The translations under genes were made by a program, and so were the position numbers. A stretch of 64,000 nt of DNA, taken from NCBI GenBank assembly GCA_029559035.1, contig JAKQCT010000090.1, positions 60,081 through 124,080 on the forward strand, read 5' to 3'. Positions 7,968-17,186 of this stretch are shown in pieces (position 1 is the stretch's first letter; the number at the start of each line of letters is the position of its first letter). Below the pieces are notes generated by a model that was not told where the DNA came from, searched no databases, and worked only from the letters and a program-made list of their open reading frames with translations. This stretch comes from Acidobacteriota bacterium. Lineage in GTDB: Bacteria > Acidobacteriota > UBA4820.

Positions 7968-9010
7968 TTCTCCTCCTTCTTCTCAGCCATTAGCGATTCC
8001 ACCGCTTTCTTGATCGCCTCGGACTTTTCGGTCGGAGTGCAGAGAGAGCCCGACCTGAGGTCGACGACCGTCATGCCTTCCGCTTCACGGACTATCGTTT
8101 CATTCCGATCCGTTATGATCAGGCAGTTCCTGCAGTTCTCGACGGCCGCGCGCCCCAGGACGGCGTTCCCGTCGCCATCCTTCGGAAGGAGTTCCCACAG
8201 GGACTTGAAGTTGCCCACGTCCGACCACTTGAAGTCGCTCTTCACCACGTAAACCTCATTGGTCTTCTCCATGAGAGCGTAGTCGATCGAGTCGGGCTTC
8301 AGATCGAAATACGGCTTTTCATCCCCGGTCTCGACGTATCTCGTTGCCGCTTCTACATACGCAGGAGAGTGGAGCCGCATCTCCTTTTCAAGCGTATCCA
8401 CCGGAAAAGCGAACATCCCGGAGTTCCAGAGGAACTGCCCGCTGCCGATCATCCTCGCGGCGGCTTCCGAATCCGGTTTTTCCCTGAACGACCTGACCCT
8501 GTAACCTTCGCCTGCCTCCTCACCCTTCTCGATATAGCCGTAGCCGGTCGCAGGATATGTTGGCTGGATACCGATGAGCCCGAACCCCCCGTTCTTTTTG
8601 GCTAGGCCCGCCAGCGTGAGGAAACGCTCGCGGAACTTGTCCGTTTCCGGAATGGAGTGGTCCGCAGGCAGAACGATCAGGACGGAGTCGCCTCCCAGTT
8701 TCTTCCTGACATAGGCTCCCGCGAGAGCCACGGCCGGCGCGGTATTCCTCGCGCAGGGCTCCCTCAGAAGCTCCACTCCCTCTCTTTCGCAGAACGGAAG
8801 GATCTTTTCCGCGGCGACCGTGAAAACGACTTCGGGAGAAAGCGCCAGTGCCCTCCTGACCGCCTCGTCATAGAGCGATCCCGTCTCCCCCAACCGGACG
8901 AAAGGTTTCGGCATGCCAGGATGGCTGAGGGGCCAAAGCCTGGTCCCGGATCCCCCTGCGAGGATCGCGACGCCCAGCTTCACATTATTCACACTATTAG
9001 CGTTTTTCAT
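7964..9010 (-). CDS. manC: mannose-1-phosphate guanylyltransferase
   Basis: 348 residues that form GDP-mannose from mannose-1-phosphate and GTP. The signature LAGGSGTRLWPLSHPGMPK lies at 18-36, with EPCARNTAPAVALA, the metal loop VLPADHSIP, the product motif FREKPDSEAA, and FLWNSGMFAF. No C-terminal phosphomannose isomerase cupin is fused, so this is the one-domain form. The ATG at 9010 has GCGGAG about 9 nt upstream; a GTG a few codons inside (VKLGVAILAGG) is an alternative. GDP-mannose would feed mannose, fucose or similar residues into the polymer served by this operon. Confidence 0.93.
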   Translation of the reverse strand: MKNANSVNNVKLGVAILAGGSGTRLWPLSHPGMPKPFVRLGETGSLYDEAVRRALALSPEVVFTVAAEKILPFCEREGVELLREPCARNTAPAVALAGAYVRKKLGGDSVLIVLPADHSIPETDKFRERFLTLAGLAKKNGGFGLIGIQPTYPATGYGYIEKGEEAGEGYRVRSFREKPDSEAAARMIGSGQFLWNSGMFAFPVDTLEKEMRLHSPAYVEAATRYVETGDEKPYFDLKPDSIDYALMEKTNEVYVVKSDFKWSDVGNFKSLWELLPKDGDGNAVLGRAAVENCRNCLIITDRNETIVREAEGMTVVDLRSGSLCTPTEKSEAIKKAVESLMAEKKEEK

Positions 9011-9054
9011 TTTTTAAAGCTCCGCTTTTGAAAGGTTGTTCTTATGTAACAGGG

Positions 9055-9558
9055 TCAGGCCAGAAGGGCTTCGTCGGCCTCCAGCGCGACCTCTCTTCCG
9101 AAGTAATCGAGAAGGAGCCTCACGCGCTCCTTTTCCGGCAGCCAATCGGTAACGACCGCCCTTAACCCGGCAAATGAGCCTGAGCAGATCTTAACCACAT
9201 CGCCCTTCCTGAAGCGCTGCGGCCTTTCGAGCTCGATGACGCCGGCGGGCGATTCCATGTCCCTGAATCTCTCTATGACATCAGGTTCGACGGCCGCCAG
9301 CTCGCCTCCGAACATGAGAGGACGGATGACGCCGGGCGCCCCGGACACGCGGGACAACTCGAACCGGGGCGACAACCTGACGAAAACGTAGCCCGTGAAG
9401 CACGGCCTGGGCTTTGACCTGTCGCCCTTCCGGGAGATCATGGGGCAATACGCGGCTAGCCCGTCCTTGCCGAGGAAATCGACGAGGAAAGATTCCCTCG
9501 CGGGTTTGGAGCGTATGACCGACCAGACCTTATCGGACGATCCCGGGGGCACAAGCAT
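9055..9558 (-). CDS. NusG-like transcription antiterminator (RfaH/UpxY/LoaP type)
   Basis: 167 residues with a NusG N-terminal domain (about 10-105: VWSVIRSKPARESFLVDFL, AAYCPMISRKGDR, CFTGYVFVRL, GAPGVIRPLMFGG) and a C-terminal KOW domain (RKGDVVKICSGSFAGLRAVV, 118-136). Specialised NusG paralogs of this kind bind RNA polymerase and let it read through long surface-polysaccharide operons. It is the second gene of such an operon here, exactly where UpxY or RfaH-like factors sit. The ATG shares one base with the stop of the aminotransferase gene (TAATG at 9560-9556). No clear ops-like element is visible in the short leader. Confidence 0.9.
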   Translation of the reverse strand: MLVPPGSSDKVWSVIRSKPARESFLVDFLGKDGLAAYCPMISRKGDRSKPRPCFTGYVFVRLSPRFELSRVSGAPGVIRPLMFGGELAAVEPDVIERFRDMESPAGVIELERPQRFRKGDVVKICSGSFAGLRAVVTDWLPEKERVRLLLDYFGREVALEADEALLA

Positions 9559-10718
9559 TACTTTTTCCCCGAGTAGAAGTTCCCGATCTCGCGCGCCGCT
9601 TCTTTGATCTCGGATTCAGTGAGTTCGGCGAAGATCGGAAGCGCAAGGACCTCATCAGCCGCTTTCTCTGTCTCGGGAAGGTCGCCTTTCCTGTACCCGA
9701 GGAATTCGAAGCACACCTGCTGGTGAAGAGGCACTGGATAATAGATCATCGAGCCGACCCCCTTCGAATCCAGGTAATCCTTGAGGGCGTCGCGCCTCTC
9801 CGCCCGGATCACGTACTGGTGATATATGTGTTCTATGTGCGACGGGGCCGATGGCGCCACGACTCCTTCGATCTTAGACAGCTCCGAGGCGTAAAGGCCG
9901 GCCGCGCCGCGTCTCTTTTCGTTCCATTTGTCCAGGTGACGGAGCTTTATCCTCAGGACCGCGGCCTGGATCTCGTCCAGCCTGGAGTTGTAGCCTATCT
10001 CGTCGTGATAGTAGCGTTTCTCGGAGCCGTGCACCCTGATCTTCCTGAGCCTCTTCGCCAGATCGGCAGATCCGGTCGATACGAGGCCTCCATCTCCCGC
10101 TCCGCCGAGGTTTTTGGTCGGGAAGAACGAGAACGCCGAAAGCTCTCCGAAGGTCCCGACTCTTTTTCCCTTGTATTTGGAACCGAACGCCTGGCAGGAA
10201 TCCTCAAGGACGAACAGCCCGTGATCCTTCGCTATGGCCATTATCTCGTCCATCTCGCAGGAAGCCCCGTAAAGATGGACCGGCAGGATTCCTTTGATCG
10301 GGGTCCCGGTCTTCTTATGTACCACGCCTTTCAATCCCTTTTCGCACTCGGTTGCGAGGAACTCTTTGAGTTTGACCGGATCCATGTTGAATGTTACCGG
10401 TTCTATATCCACGAAGAACGGAACCCCCTTCGCGTTGTGTATCGCGCCGGCAGTGGCGAAGAAGGTGAAAGAGCTGGTTATCACGCCCTCGCCGGGCTGC
10501 AGGTCCAACGCTTTGAGCGAGAGGAGTATGGCGTCGGTACCAGAGGCGCAGCCCACGGTCTCCGCCGCGCCGAGGAACTCCGCGCATTCTTTTTCCAGTT
10601 CTGCGCCGTTCTTTCCGAGGATGAAATGCTGGTTCTCGAAAACCTCAGCGACGGCCGCCGCGACCTCGTTTTTTATCTCCTGGTATTGCCTTTTCAGATC
10701 GAGCACCGGTACGGGCAT
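9558..10718 (-). CDS. DegT/DnrJ/EryC1/StrS PLP-dependent sugar aminotransferase
   Basis: About 386 residues. Family members transfer an amino group to keto sugars bound to nucleotides. Visible are the N-terminal VPVLDLKRQYQEIKNEV, CASGTDAILLSLKALDL, the PLP-pocket ILPVHLYGASCEM and VLEDSCQAFGS, and the Schiff-base lysine in FFPTKNLGGAGDGG near residue 200. The C-terminal YHQYVIRAERRDAL and MIYYPVPLHQQ are typical. I start at ATG 10718: AGGAG precedes it by 6 nt. A TTG at 10724 lies too close to the same site. It is the first gene of the 14-gene operon and suggests the polymer contains an amino sugar in addition to rhamnose and a GDP-mannose-derived sugar. Confidence 0.94.
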   Translation of the reverse strand: MPVPVLDLKRQYQEIKNEVAAAVAEVFENQHFILGKNGAELEKECAEFLGAAETVGCASGTDAILLSLKALDLQPGEGVITSSFTFFATAGAIHNAKGVPFFVDIEPVTFNMDPVKLKEFLATECEKGLKGVVHKKTGTPIKGILPVHLYGASCEMDEIMAIAKDHGLFVLEDSCQAFGSKYKGKRVGTFGELSAFSFFPTKNLGGAGDGGLVSTGSADLAKRLRKIRVHGSEKRYYHDEIGYNSRLDEIQAAVLRIKLRHLDKWNEKRRGAAGLYASELSKIEGVVAPSAPSHIEHIYHQYVIRAERRDALKDYLDSKGVGSMIYYPVPLHQQVCFEFLGYRKGDLPETEKAADEVLALPIFAELTESEIKEAAREIGNFYSGKK

Positions 10719-10742
10719 GGACAACTCCTATTCAAACTTGGA

Positions 10743-10772
10743 TTTATATCACAAAATTCAAGGTTTTGTAAA
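10743..10772 (-). promoter_or_regulatory. probable sigma70 promoter of the polysaccharide operon
   Basis: On the minus strand TTTACA (10772-10767) and TATAAA (10748-10743) are separated by 18 nt, placing transcription start near 10736, under 20 nt before the aminotransferase ATG. The resulting leader is too short for a riboswitch or long leader element. Confidence 0.5.
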
Positions 10773-10842
10773 GGCTGGAAGGGCATTTTGAGCATTGATT
10801 TTCAACAGGTATTTCACGCACCCGGGGACGCCTTCCGCCAGG

Positions 10843-10871
10843 TTCATTTAAAAGCCCGATTGTGCTAAAAT
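10843..10871 (+). promoter_or_regulatory. probable extended -10 promoter of purSQL
   Basis: TAAAAT at 10866-10871 is preceded by TGC (extended -10 form), with a weak -35 TTCATT at 10843-10848, 17 nt away. The leader before purS is short and shows no purine-riboswitch core. The GGAGGG ribosome site follows at about 10886. Confidence 0.45.
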
Positions 10872-10896
10872 CCCTTTTTTCTTTTTGGAGGGATAA

Positions 10897-11142
10897 ATGA
10901 AAGCCAGGATATACGTCTTTTTGAAGCCCAAGGTCCTCGACCCGCAGGGCAAGGCTATCGAGAAAGCTCTTTCCACTCTTGGGTTTGAAGAGGTGAAGAG
11001 CGTCAGGGCCGGGAAGTTCTTCGAGGTAGAAACCGGGGACGTCCCTCCCGGGAAGGAAGAGGAAACGCTCAGGGAATACTGCAGGAAACTCCTCGTCAAC
11101 GCTGTCATCGAGGATTACAGAATCGAGGTCATTGAAAAATGA
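10897..11142 (+). CDS. purS: phosphoribosylformylglycinamidine synthase subunit PurS
   Basis: 81 residues, the small scaffolding subunit of FGAM synthase, which holds PurQ and PurL together so ammonia can pass between them. Pattern MKARIYVFLKPKVLDPQGKAI, LGFEEVKSVRAGKFFEVE and LVNAVIEDYRIEV is typical. It starts after GGAGGGATAA. The stop overlaps the purQ ATG (ATGA at 11139-11142). Separate PurS is characteristic of bacteria with the three-subunit enzyme rather than the single large PurL of enteric bacteria. Confidence 0.96.
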   Translation: MKARIYVFLKPKVLDPQGKAIEKALSTLGFEEVKSVRAGKFFEVETGDVPPGKEEETLREYCRKLLVNAVIEDYRIEVIEK

Positions 11143-11831
11143 GAGTGACCGTAGTCCAATTCCTTGGATCGAACTGCGACCACGACGTCATCCAGTGGTC
11201 GAAAGACATCTTCAGGATGCCGACCGAGGTGGTCTGGTACACCGAGAGCGACCTTAGGAAGCCCGACCTGGTCCTGCTTCCCGGTGGATTCTCCTACGGC
11301 GACTACCTTAGGCCGGGCGCGATGGCTTCAAGGACGCCGGCCATCGAGAGCGTCATCGATTTCGCGAAAAGCGGAGGCCTCGTGCTGGGCATCTGCAACG
11401 GCTTCCAGATCCTCTGCGAGTGCGGCCTTCTTCCGGGCGCGCTTCTCAGGAACAGCAGCCTGCATTTCATCTGCAGGGACCTCTACCTCAAGGCCGGAAA
11501 CAAAAAGACGCCTTTCACGAACAAAATACCGGATGGAAAACTCCTCCGTGTTCCGATCGCCCACGGGGACGGCAACTACTTCTGCGACGAGGAGACGGCG
11601 AAGGCCCTCGAATCCGAAGGGCGCGTGGCATTCAGGTACGTCTCGCCCGAGGGGAAGATCGATCCCGAGTGGAACCCGAACGGTTCGATGTCGGGTATCG
11701 CAGGAATCCTCTCCGAAAAAAAGAACGTCCTCGGCATGATGCCCCACCCCGAGAGGGCCAGCGACAAGGCCCTGGGATGCGAGGACGGAAGGCTGATATT
11801 CGAAAGCGTCATCTCCCACCTGGAGTCTTGA
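11139..11831 (+). CDS. purQ: phosphoribosylformylglycinamidine synthase, glutaminase subunit
   Basis: 230 residues, a class I glutamine amidotransferase that supplies ammonia from glutamine to PurL in step four of purine synthesis. N-terminal [28 protein letters not shown], the nucleophile Cys in GICNGFQIL, and the catalytic His-Glu in [10 protein letters not shown] are all present. It sits between purS (4-nt overlap) and purL (one base between stop and ATG). Confidence 0.97.
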   Translation: MRVTVVQFLGSNCDHDVIQWSKDIFRMPTEVVWYTESDLRKPDLVLLPGGFSYGDYLRPGAMASRTPAIESVIDFAKSGGLVLGICNGFQILCECGLLPGALLRNSSLHFICRDLYLKAGNKKTPFTNKIPDGKLLRVPIAHGDGNYFCDEETAKALESEGRVAFRYVSPEGKIDPEWNPNGSMSGIAGILSEKKNVLGMMPHPERASDKALGCEDGRLIFESVISHLES

Positions 11832-11832
11832 A

Positions 11833-14055
11833 ATGGCAGAAATGGAAGTCACTTTTGAACTTGCGAAAGAGAACGGGATAACCCCCGAAGAATGGGAGAA
11901 GATCCACAAGATCCTCGGAAGGAAGCCGACCTATCCTGAACTGGGGATCTTCCAGGCGATGTGGAGCGAACACTGCTCGTACAAATCATCGAAGATCCAC
12001 CTCAAGACACTTCCCACCGAGGCGCCCTGGGTCCTCCAGGGACCGGGCGAGAACGCCGGGATCATCGACATCGGCGACGGCTGGGCGGTCGCGTTCAAGA
12101 TGGAGTCGCACAACCATCCTAGCTTCATCGAACCCTACCAGGGCGCGGCGACCGGCGTCGGAGGCATCCTCAGGGACGTCTTCACGATGGGCGCCAGGCC
12201 TCTCGCGAACCTGAACGGGCTCTTCTTCGGCGCTCCCGACCATCCCAAGACGCCGTTCCTGATGAGGGGCGTCGTGGCGGGAGTCGGCGATTACGGCAAC
12301 TGCATAGGCGTCCCGATGCTCGGCGGCCAGGTGACATTCCATCCCTGCTTCAACGGCAACAACCTCGTCAACGCGTTCACCCTCGGAGTCCTCAGGGGCG
12401 ACAGGATATTCAGGGGAAAGGCCGAGGGCGTGGGCAATCCCGTCTGGTACGTCGGCTCCAAGACCGGAAGGGACGGGATCCACGGCGCAACGATGGCCAG
12501 CGCTGAATTCTCGGAGGAAACCGAGGAGAAGAAACCCACCGTGCAGGTCGGCGATCCTTTCACCGAAAAGCTCCTGCTAGAAGCCTGCCTCGAGATCATG
12601 GCGGACGATTTCGTCCTCGGGATACAGGACATGGGGGCGGCGGGACTGACCTCGTCTTCGCTTGAAATGGCCGAAAGGGCGGGCTCTGGCATACGCATCG
12701 ACCTTTCAAAGATCCCGTTGCGGGAAAAGGACCTAAACCCTTACGAGATACTGCTTTCCGAAAGCCAGGAAAGAATGCTCTTCGTGGCGAAGAAAGGCTA
12801 CGAGAAGGAGATACTTTCCGTCTTCAGGAAGTGGAACCTCGACGCCGTGCAGATCGGCGAGGTCACGGACACCAGCAGGGCCGAGTTCTGGTTCGGCGGG
12901 AAAAAGGTGGCCGACATCCCCATCGCCGGGATAGGCGACGAAGCGCCCCTGTACGACAGGCCTTCCGCGGAGCCGGAAGAACTTTCGGAAATGAGGAAGC
13001 TCGACCTCTCGAAGATCGAAGACCTCAAAGACCCGGGGAAGGAATTCCTCCATTTTATAGGCTCTCCGCACCTCTGCTCAAGGAAATGGGTCTTCACCCA
13101 GTACGACCAGAGCGTGAGGACCAACACCGTCCAGGGCCCGTACCACGAGGCCGGGCTCATAAGGCTCAAGGGGACCACAAAGGGCATAGCGATGTCGCTC
13201 GACGTCAACCCCCGCTTATGCAAGCTTGATCCCAGGCTGGGGGCGGCATCCGCGGTCGCGGAGTCCGCGCTGAACGTCGCCTGCGCGGGGGCTAAACCTC
13301 TCGGAGTGACAGACTGCCTCAACTTCGGAAACCCCGAAAAACCTGGCGTCATGTGGGAGTTCAAGGAAGCGATGGCCGGGATGCGCGAAGCGTGCCTAAA
13401 GCTCGAGACGCCCGTCGTATCGGGCAACGTTTCCTTCTACAACGAGACGGAAGGCGTCGGAATATACCCCACTCCCTCGATAGGAATGGTCGGCCTCGCC
13501 GAAGATATCTCGAAGACGGCCACCTGTTTCTTCAAGAAAGACGGGGCGAAGGTCCTGCTTCTGGGAAAGCGGAAAGGCACCCTGGGCGGGTCGCTGTACC
13601 TCTCCGCGGTAAAAGGCCTGGACAAGGGGAATCCACCCGAACTCGACCTCGACTACCACAAATCGCTAATAAACCTCATGATCTCTTTGATCGGAGACGG
13701 GCTCGTTGAATCCGCGCACGACGTTTCCGAAGGCGGGCTCCTCCCCGCCCTCGCAGAGTGCTGCCTCTCCCCCCTGAGCGACGATCTTGGCGCGTCGATC
13801 GATTTGAAGCCGGGACAGAGGCTCGACGAACTGTTCTTCGGCGAGTCGATCTCCCGGGTCGTGGTCACCGCCGATCCCGAGTCGGCAGGTGAAGTTATGA
13901 AGAGCGCCGCCGCCGCGGGCATCGACGCTGGAGAGATCGGCCTGACCGGCGGGAAAGACTTCTCTGTGTCGATAGAGGGAAAAAGGATCTTTTCATTGAA
14001 GATCTCCGAGATCCGCACTGTTTGGGAGAACGGGATCGACAAGATCCTCGCATGA
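11833..14055 (+). CDS. purL: phosphoribosylformylglycinamidine synthase, catalytic subunit
   Basis: 740 residues, the ATP-dependent synthetase of the three-part FGAM synthase (small PurL type). The N-terminal active-site region reads [18 protein letters not shown], then [19 protein letters not shown] and [16 protein letters not shown]. The internal duplicated half has [14 protein letters not shown] and [30 protein letters not shown] close to the C-terminus is also diagnostic. Length matches the small form. It follows purQ directly and ends the pur unit; a 112-nt gap separates it from the next gene. Confidence 0.97.
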   Translation: MAEMEVTFELAKENGITPEEWEKIHKILGRKPTYPELGIFQAMWSEHCSYKSSKIHLKTLPTEAPWVLQGPGENAGIIDIGDGWAVAFKMESHNHPSFIEPYQGAATGVGGILRDVFTMGARPLANLNGLFFGAPDHPKTPFLMRGVVAGVGDYGNCIGVPMLGGQVTFHPCFNGNNLVNAFTLGVLRGDRIFRGKAEGVGNPVWYVGSKTGRDGIHGATMASAEFSEETEEKKPTVQVGDPFTEKLLLEACLEIMADDFVLGIQDMGAAGLTSSSLEMAERAGSGIRIDLSKIPLREKDLNPYEILLSESQERMLFVAKKGYEKEILSVFRKWNLDAVQIGEVTDTSRAEFWFGGKKVADIPIAGIGDEAPLYDRPSAEPEELSEMRKLDLSKIEDLKDPGKEFLHFIGSPHLCSRKWVFTQYDQSVRTNTVQGPYHEAGLIRLKGTTKGIAMSLDVNPRLCKLDPRLGAASAVAESALNVACAGAKPLGVTDCLNFGNPEKPGVMWEFKEAMAGMREACLKLETPVVSGNVSFYNETEGVGIYPTPSIGMVGLAEDISKTATCFFKKDGAKVLLLGKRKGTLGGSLYLSAVKGLDKGNPPELDLDYHKSLINLMISLIGDGLVESAHDVSEGGLLPALAECCLSPLSDDLGASIDLKPGQRLDELFFGESISRVVVTADPESAGEVMKSAAAAGIDAGEIGLTGGKDFSVSIEGKRIFSLKISEIRTVWENGIDKILA

Positions 14056-14167
14056 CGGCAGCAGCGCCGACCCATATTCCTGTCGCCTTTTGCATGATCA
14101 GTCGCGCGGATAATTCCCGCCGTATTCCGGTTTTTCCGGGAAAGAATTCTTTTTCCAGGGGGATAAG

Positions 14168-16459
14168 ATGAGCGATAACAAGTTCGAGCCCTACATCAAA
14201 GCTGAAGAGAACGTTAAGGAACTGACGCTGAAAGCCGTCATCCTGGGCGCAGTCCTGGGGATCCTCTTCGCGGCATCGTCGGTCTACCTCGCCCTCAAGG
14301 TCGGAATGACCGTTTCGGCGTCGATACCTATCGCGGTCCTGTCGATAACCCTCTTCAGGCTCTTCGGCAGGGCGACGATCCTCGAGAACAATATAGTCCA
14401 GACGACCGGAAGCGCCGGGGAATCGATCGCGGCCGGGGTCGTCTTCACGATGCCCGCGATCCTCTTGATGGGCTACGACCTGAAAGCTTACTGGGTCCTT
14501 TCTATCGCGCTTCTCGGCGGCGTCCTCGGCGTCCTGATGATGATCCCCCTAAGGAGGAGCCTAATCGTCGAGGAGCACGGGAAACTGATGTACCCCGAAG
14601 GGACGGCCTGCGCGCAGGTGCTGATGGTCGGCGAAAAGGGAGGAACGAAGGCGAAGCTGGTCTTCACCGGGTTCTTCATCGCGGCAGTCTACAAGTTCCT
14701 CTATGCCGGGCTCAAGCTCTGGCGGGAAGTCCCCGAGAAGATCTTCAGTTTTTACAAGGGCGGGTCATTTTCGGGTGAGCTTTCCCCCGAGCTTCTTGGA
14801 GTCGGCTACATAATCGGCCCCAGGGTCGCGTCGATCATGATGTCCGGCGGCATCCTTTCCTACCTCGTCCTGATACCCGCGATAAAAATATTCGGTGACT
14901 CTCTCGCCTCCCCGCTTTTCCCCGCGACCGACCTGATCTCCAACATGACGCCCAAGGACATCAGGACGAACTACGTCCTCTACATCGGCGCCGGCGCGGT
15001 CGCAGCGGCGGGCATCATGAGCATGATCCAGTCTCTTCCGACCATTATCAAGGCTTTCAAGGCGAGCCTTTCGAAGCTCTCCTTCGGCAAGACTTCCGGA
15101 AAGAGCGAAGCCGTGCTGAGGACCGAGCATGACCTTTCCCTCAACGTCGTCCTTTTCGGTTCGCTTTTTCTCGTGGCGGCCATGGTGGCTATGCCGGGAC
15201 TTCACGTGAACTTCCTCTCGGCGATCCTGATCATCGTATTCGGCTTTTTCTTCGTCACGGTATCTTCGAGGATAACCGGCGAGATAGGCTCTTCGTCGAA
15301 CCCTATCTCGGGAATGACGGTCGCCACGCTTCTGATGACATGCCTCATCTTCGTGGTGGTCGGCTGGACAGGCATAGACCAGAGGGTCATGGCGCTGTCG
15401 ATAGGCGCGATCGTCTGCATCGCGGCAAGCAACGGAGGCACGACAAGCCAGGACCTCAAGACCGGGTTCCTCGTCGGCGCCACCCCCCGCTACCAGCAGA
15501 TATCCCTGATGGTGGGAGTTGTCACTTCTGCTCTCGTAATCGGCTGGACGGTCCTGCTTCTGAACAATTCCTACACGACATACGCTCCTGTCAGCTATCC
15601 GGAATTCCAGTACAAGGAATTTTCCGGAAAACAGATGAACGGCCTCGACGGAAACAAGTACAACCTCGTCTTCATCCACGACGCGGGGCTCGGCGTGCCG
15701 GTCGGCAAGTACCTCGCGGACGACGACGGGAAACTCGTTTATCGAGAGGATTTCGGCATCGCCGGGACTTTCCCGAAAAGATTCAAGCCAGCATCGCATC
15801 CCGGAGTTACGATAACTGTCGAGGGCCTCGCTCCACAGAAGGGGCCCGACCTGAAGGATTATTACAGGGTGACCGTAACCCAGGGGAAGATCGGCGAAAA
15901 CAGGGTTTCGCTCGCCGACGGAAGCTACCTCGTCGACCCCGCGGGCGGCGTGGCATACCTGGAACAGCCGATAACCAAGTTCGACGCTCCCCAGGCGAGG
16001 CTCATGAACCTGATCATCGACGGTATCCTCACGCGGAAGCTGCCTTGGGGGTTCGTACTTATCGGCGTCTTCATAGCGATATTCATGAGGATGAGCGGCG
16101 TCTCTCCACTTCCCTTCGCGGTCGGCGTCTACCTGCCTCTTTCGACATCGACTCCGATCTTCGTCGGTGGAATAGCTAGGTACTTCATTGACAAGATAAG
16201 GGGCGAGAAAGAAGGGCCGGAGGCAGAATTCTCTCCGGGCGTGCTCCTCGCATCGGGCTACATCGCGGGCGGCGCCCTCTGCGGCCTGCTCGTGGCGGGT
16301 CTTTCCGGCGCGGGTTTCGACGAGAAGATGGACTTCTCGACCTACCTCGGCTCCCTCGCGACGGGCAATCTCTTCTCATGCTTCATGTTCGCCGTCATAA
16401 CGGCCGTCCTCTTCTATGTCGGCTGGAAGGCGAAGGGCGCGACGGAGGAGAAGAATTAG
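14168..16459 (+). CDS. OPT family oligopeptide transporter
   Basis: 763-residue polytopic inner-membrane protein of the OPT family, proton-coupled carriers of peptides or metal-chelate complexes. The N-terminal ELTLKAVILGAVLGILFAASSVYLALKVG region, the PEGTACAQVL loop, TGEIGSSSNPISGMT and SNGGTTSQDLKTGFLVGA are family hallmarks. More than a dozen hydrophobic stretches are visible. Unlike the OPT proteins I know, about 130 residues (roughly 470-603) of soluble, beta-rich sequence are inserted just before DAPQARLMNLIIDGIL. ATG at 14168 follows a GGGGGATAAG site. Substrate is unknown. Confidence 0.93.
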   Translation: MSDNKFEPYIKAEENVKELTLKAVILGAVLGILFAASSVYLALKVGMTVSASIPIAVLSITLFRLFGRATILENNIVQTTGSAGESIAAGVVFTMPAILLMGYDLKAYWVLSIALLGGVLGVLMMIPLRRSLIVEEHGKLMYPEGTACAQVLMVGEKGGTKAKLVFTGFFIAAVYKFLYAGLKLWREVPEKIFSFYKGGSFSGELSPELLGVGYIIGPRVASIMMSGGILSYLVLIPAIKIFGDSLASPLFPATDLISNMTPKDIRTNYVLYIGAGAVAAAGIMSMIQSLPTIIKAFKASLSKLSFGKTSGKSEAVLRTEHDLSLNVVLFGSLFLVAAMVAMPGLHVNFLSAILIIVFGFFFVTVSSRITGEIGSSSNPISGMTVATLLMTCLIFVVVGWTGIDQRVMALSIGAIVCIAASNGGTTSQDLKTGFLVGATPRYQQISLMVGVVTSALVIGWTVLLLNNSYTTYAPVSYPEFQYKEFSGKQMNGLDGNKYNLVFIHDAGLGVPVGKYLADDDGKLVYREDFGIAGTFPKRFKPASHPGVTITVEGLAPQKGPDLKDYYRVTVTQGKIGENRVSLADGSYLVDPAGGVAYLEQPITKFDAPQARLMNLIIDGILTRKLPWGFVLIGVFIAIFMRMSGVSPLPFAVGVYLPLSTSTPIFVGGIARYFIDKIRGEKEGPEAEFSPGVLLASGYIAGGALCGLLVAGLSGAGFDEKMDFSTYLGSLATGNLFSCFMFAVITAVLFYVGWKAKGATEEKN

Positions 16460-17099
16460 CAGGTTCAAAGCTGTCGTATTCGACCTCGACGGAACGCTGA
16501 TAGACAGCCGCGGGGATATCCTGAACGCCTTCTCCGCGGCTTTCGGCGCTCTCGGCAGGGAAGTCCCGCCGGAAACCGACCTCCTTCATACCATCGGCCA
16601 CAGGCTCGAAGAATGTTTCATACCGTTCCTCGGAAACGACGAAGAGCTTTGCTCAGTGGCCGCGAAAGCCTTCAGGGCCTACTACGAAGATCATCACCTC
16701 GATAAAACCAGACCCTTCGAGGACATAGACGGTCTTCTCTCCGATCTGGCCCCTTCCTTCTCTCTCGGCCTGGCGACCATGAAGAAGGGGTATTTCGCCA
16801 GGAAGATCCTGAAAGCGTTCTCATGGGAAGGATTTTTCAAAGGGGTCGCCGCCTCCGAGGAGGGGCTGAAGTCGAAGCCCCATCCCGAGATGCTCCTGAA
16901 ACTCATCTCCGACTTCGGCGTTTCCCGAAACGAGACGCTTTACGTGGGAGACACGTCCATCGACATCGAGATGTCGGAAAGGGCAGGCGTGCCGTTCGTC
17001 TTCGCCGCGTGGGGTTACGGAACGCCAGACGGAAAGGGGCCGGAGATGGTCCGTGCGGAAGATCCCGCCGAGCTCAAGCGCGTGATCCTCGGAGCCTGA
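16416..17099 (+). CDS. HAD family hydrolase, phosphoglycolate phosphatase-like
   Basis: A haloacid dehalogenase phosphatase. Motif I is VVFDLDGTLIDS, motif II LGLATMK, the lysine of motif III is in KSKPHPEML, and motif IV is LYVGDTSIDIEMSERAG. The cap between motifs I and II is helical, as in phosphoglycolate and similar small-phosphate phosphatases. The start is doubtful. The first standard in-frame start is the ATG at 16416, inside the OPT gene, and adds an odd arginine-rich stretch. ATT at 16455 lies six bases after GGAGG and would place motif I at the usual distance from the N-terminus. The gene overlaps or abuts the OPT stop at 16459, so the two are co-transcribed. Confidence 0.9.
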   Translation: MSAGRRRARRRRRISRFKAVVFDLDGTLIDSRGDILNAFSAAFGALGREVPPETDLLHTIGHRLEECFIPFLGNDEELCSVAAKAFRAYYEDHHLDKTRPFEDIDGLLSDLAPSFSLGLATMKKGYFARKILKAFSWEGFFKGVAASEEGLKSKPHPEMLLKLISDFGVSRNETLYVGDTSIDIEMSERAGVPFVFAAWGYGTPDGKGPEMVRAEDPAELKRVILGA

Positions 17100-17129
17100 A
17101 ACCCTTTTCCAGCTTTTGTTTCCAGCCTG

Positions 17130-17158
17130 TGGCTTTTTTCCGGAATAAGATTTATAAT
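17130..17158 (+). promoter_or_regulatory. possible promoter of malic enzyme gene
   Basis: A perfect TATAAT lies at 17153-17158, 28 nt before the malic enzyme ATG. The -35 hexamer at 17 nt spacing (TGGCTT) is poor, so the box may need an activator. Confidence 0.4.
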
Positions 17159-17186
17159 GACTCCTAGTTTTTAGGGGAGGAACACC

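Noticed and set aside
10719..10742. ops-like element for the NusG paralog
   Set aside because: No GGCGGTAG-type sequence in the short leader.
14765..15799. 344-codon minus-strand frame opposite the OPT gene
   Set aside because: Charged, low-complexity mirror of membrane-segment codons; the OPT family match on the other strand is decisive.
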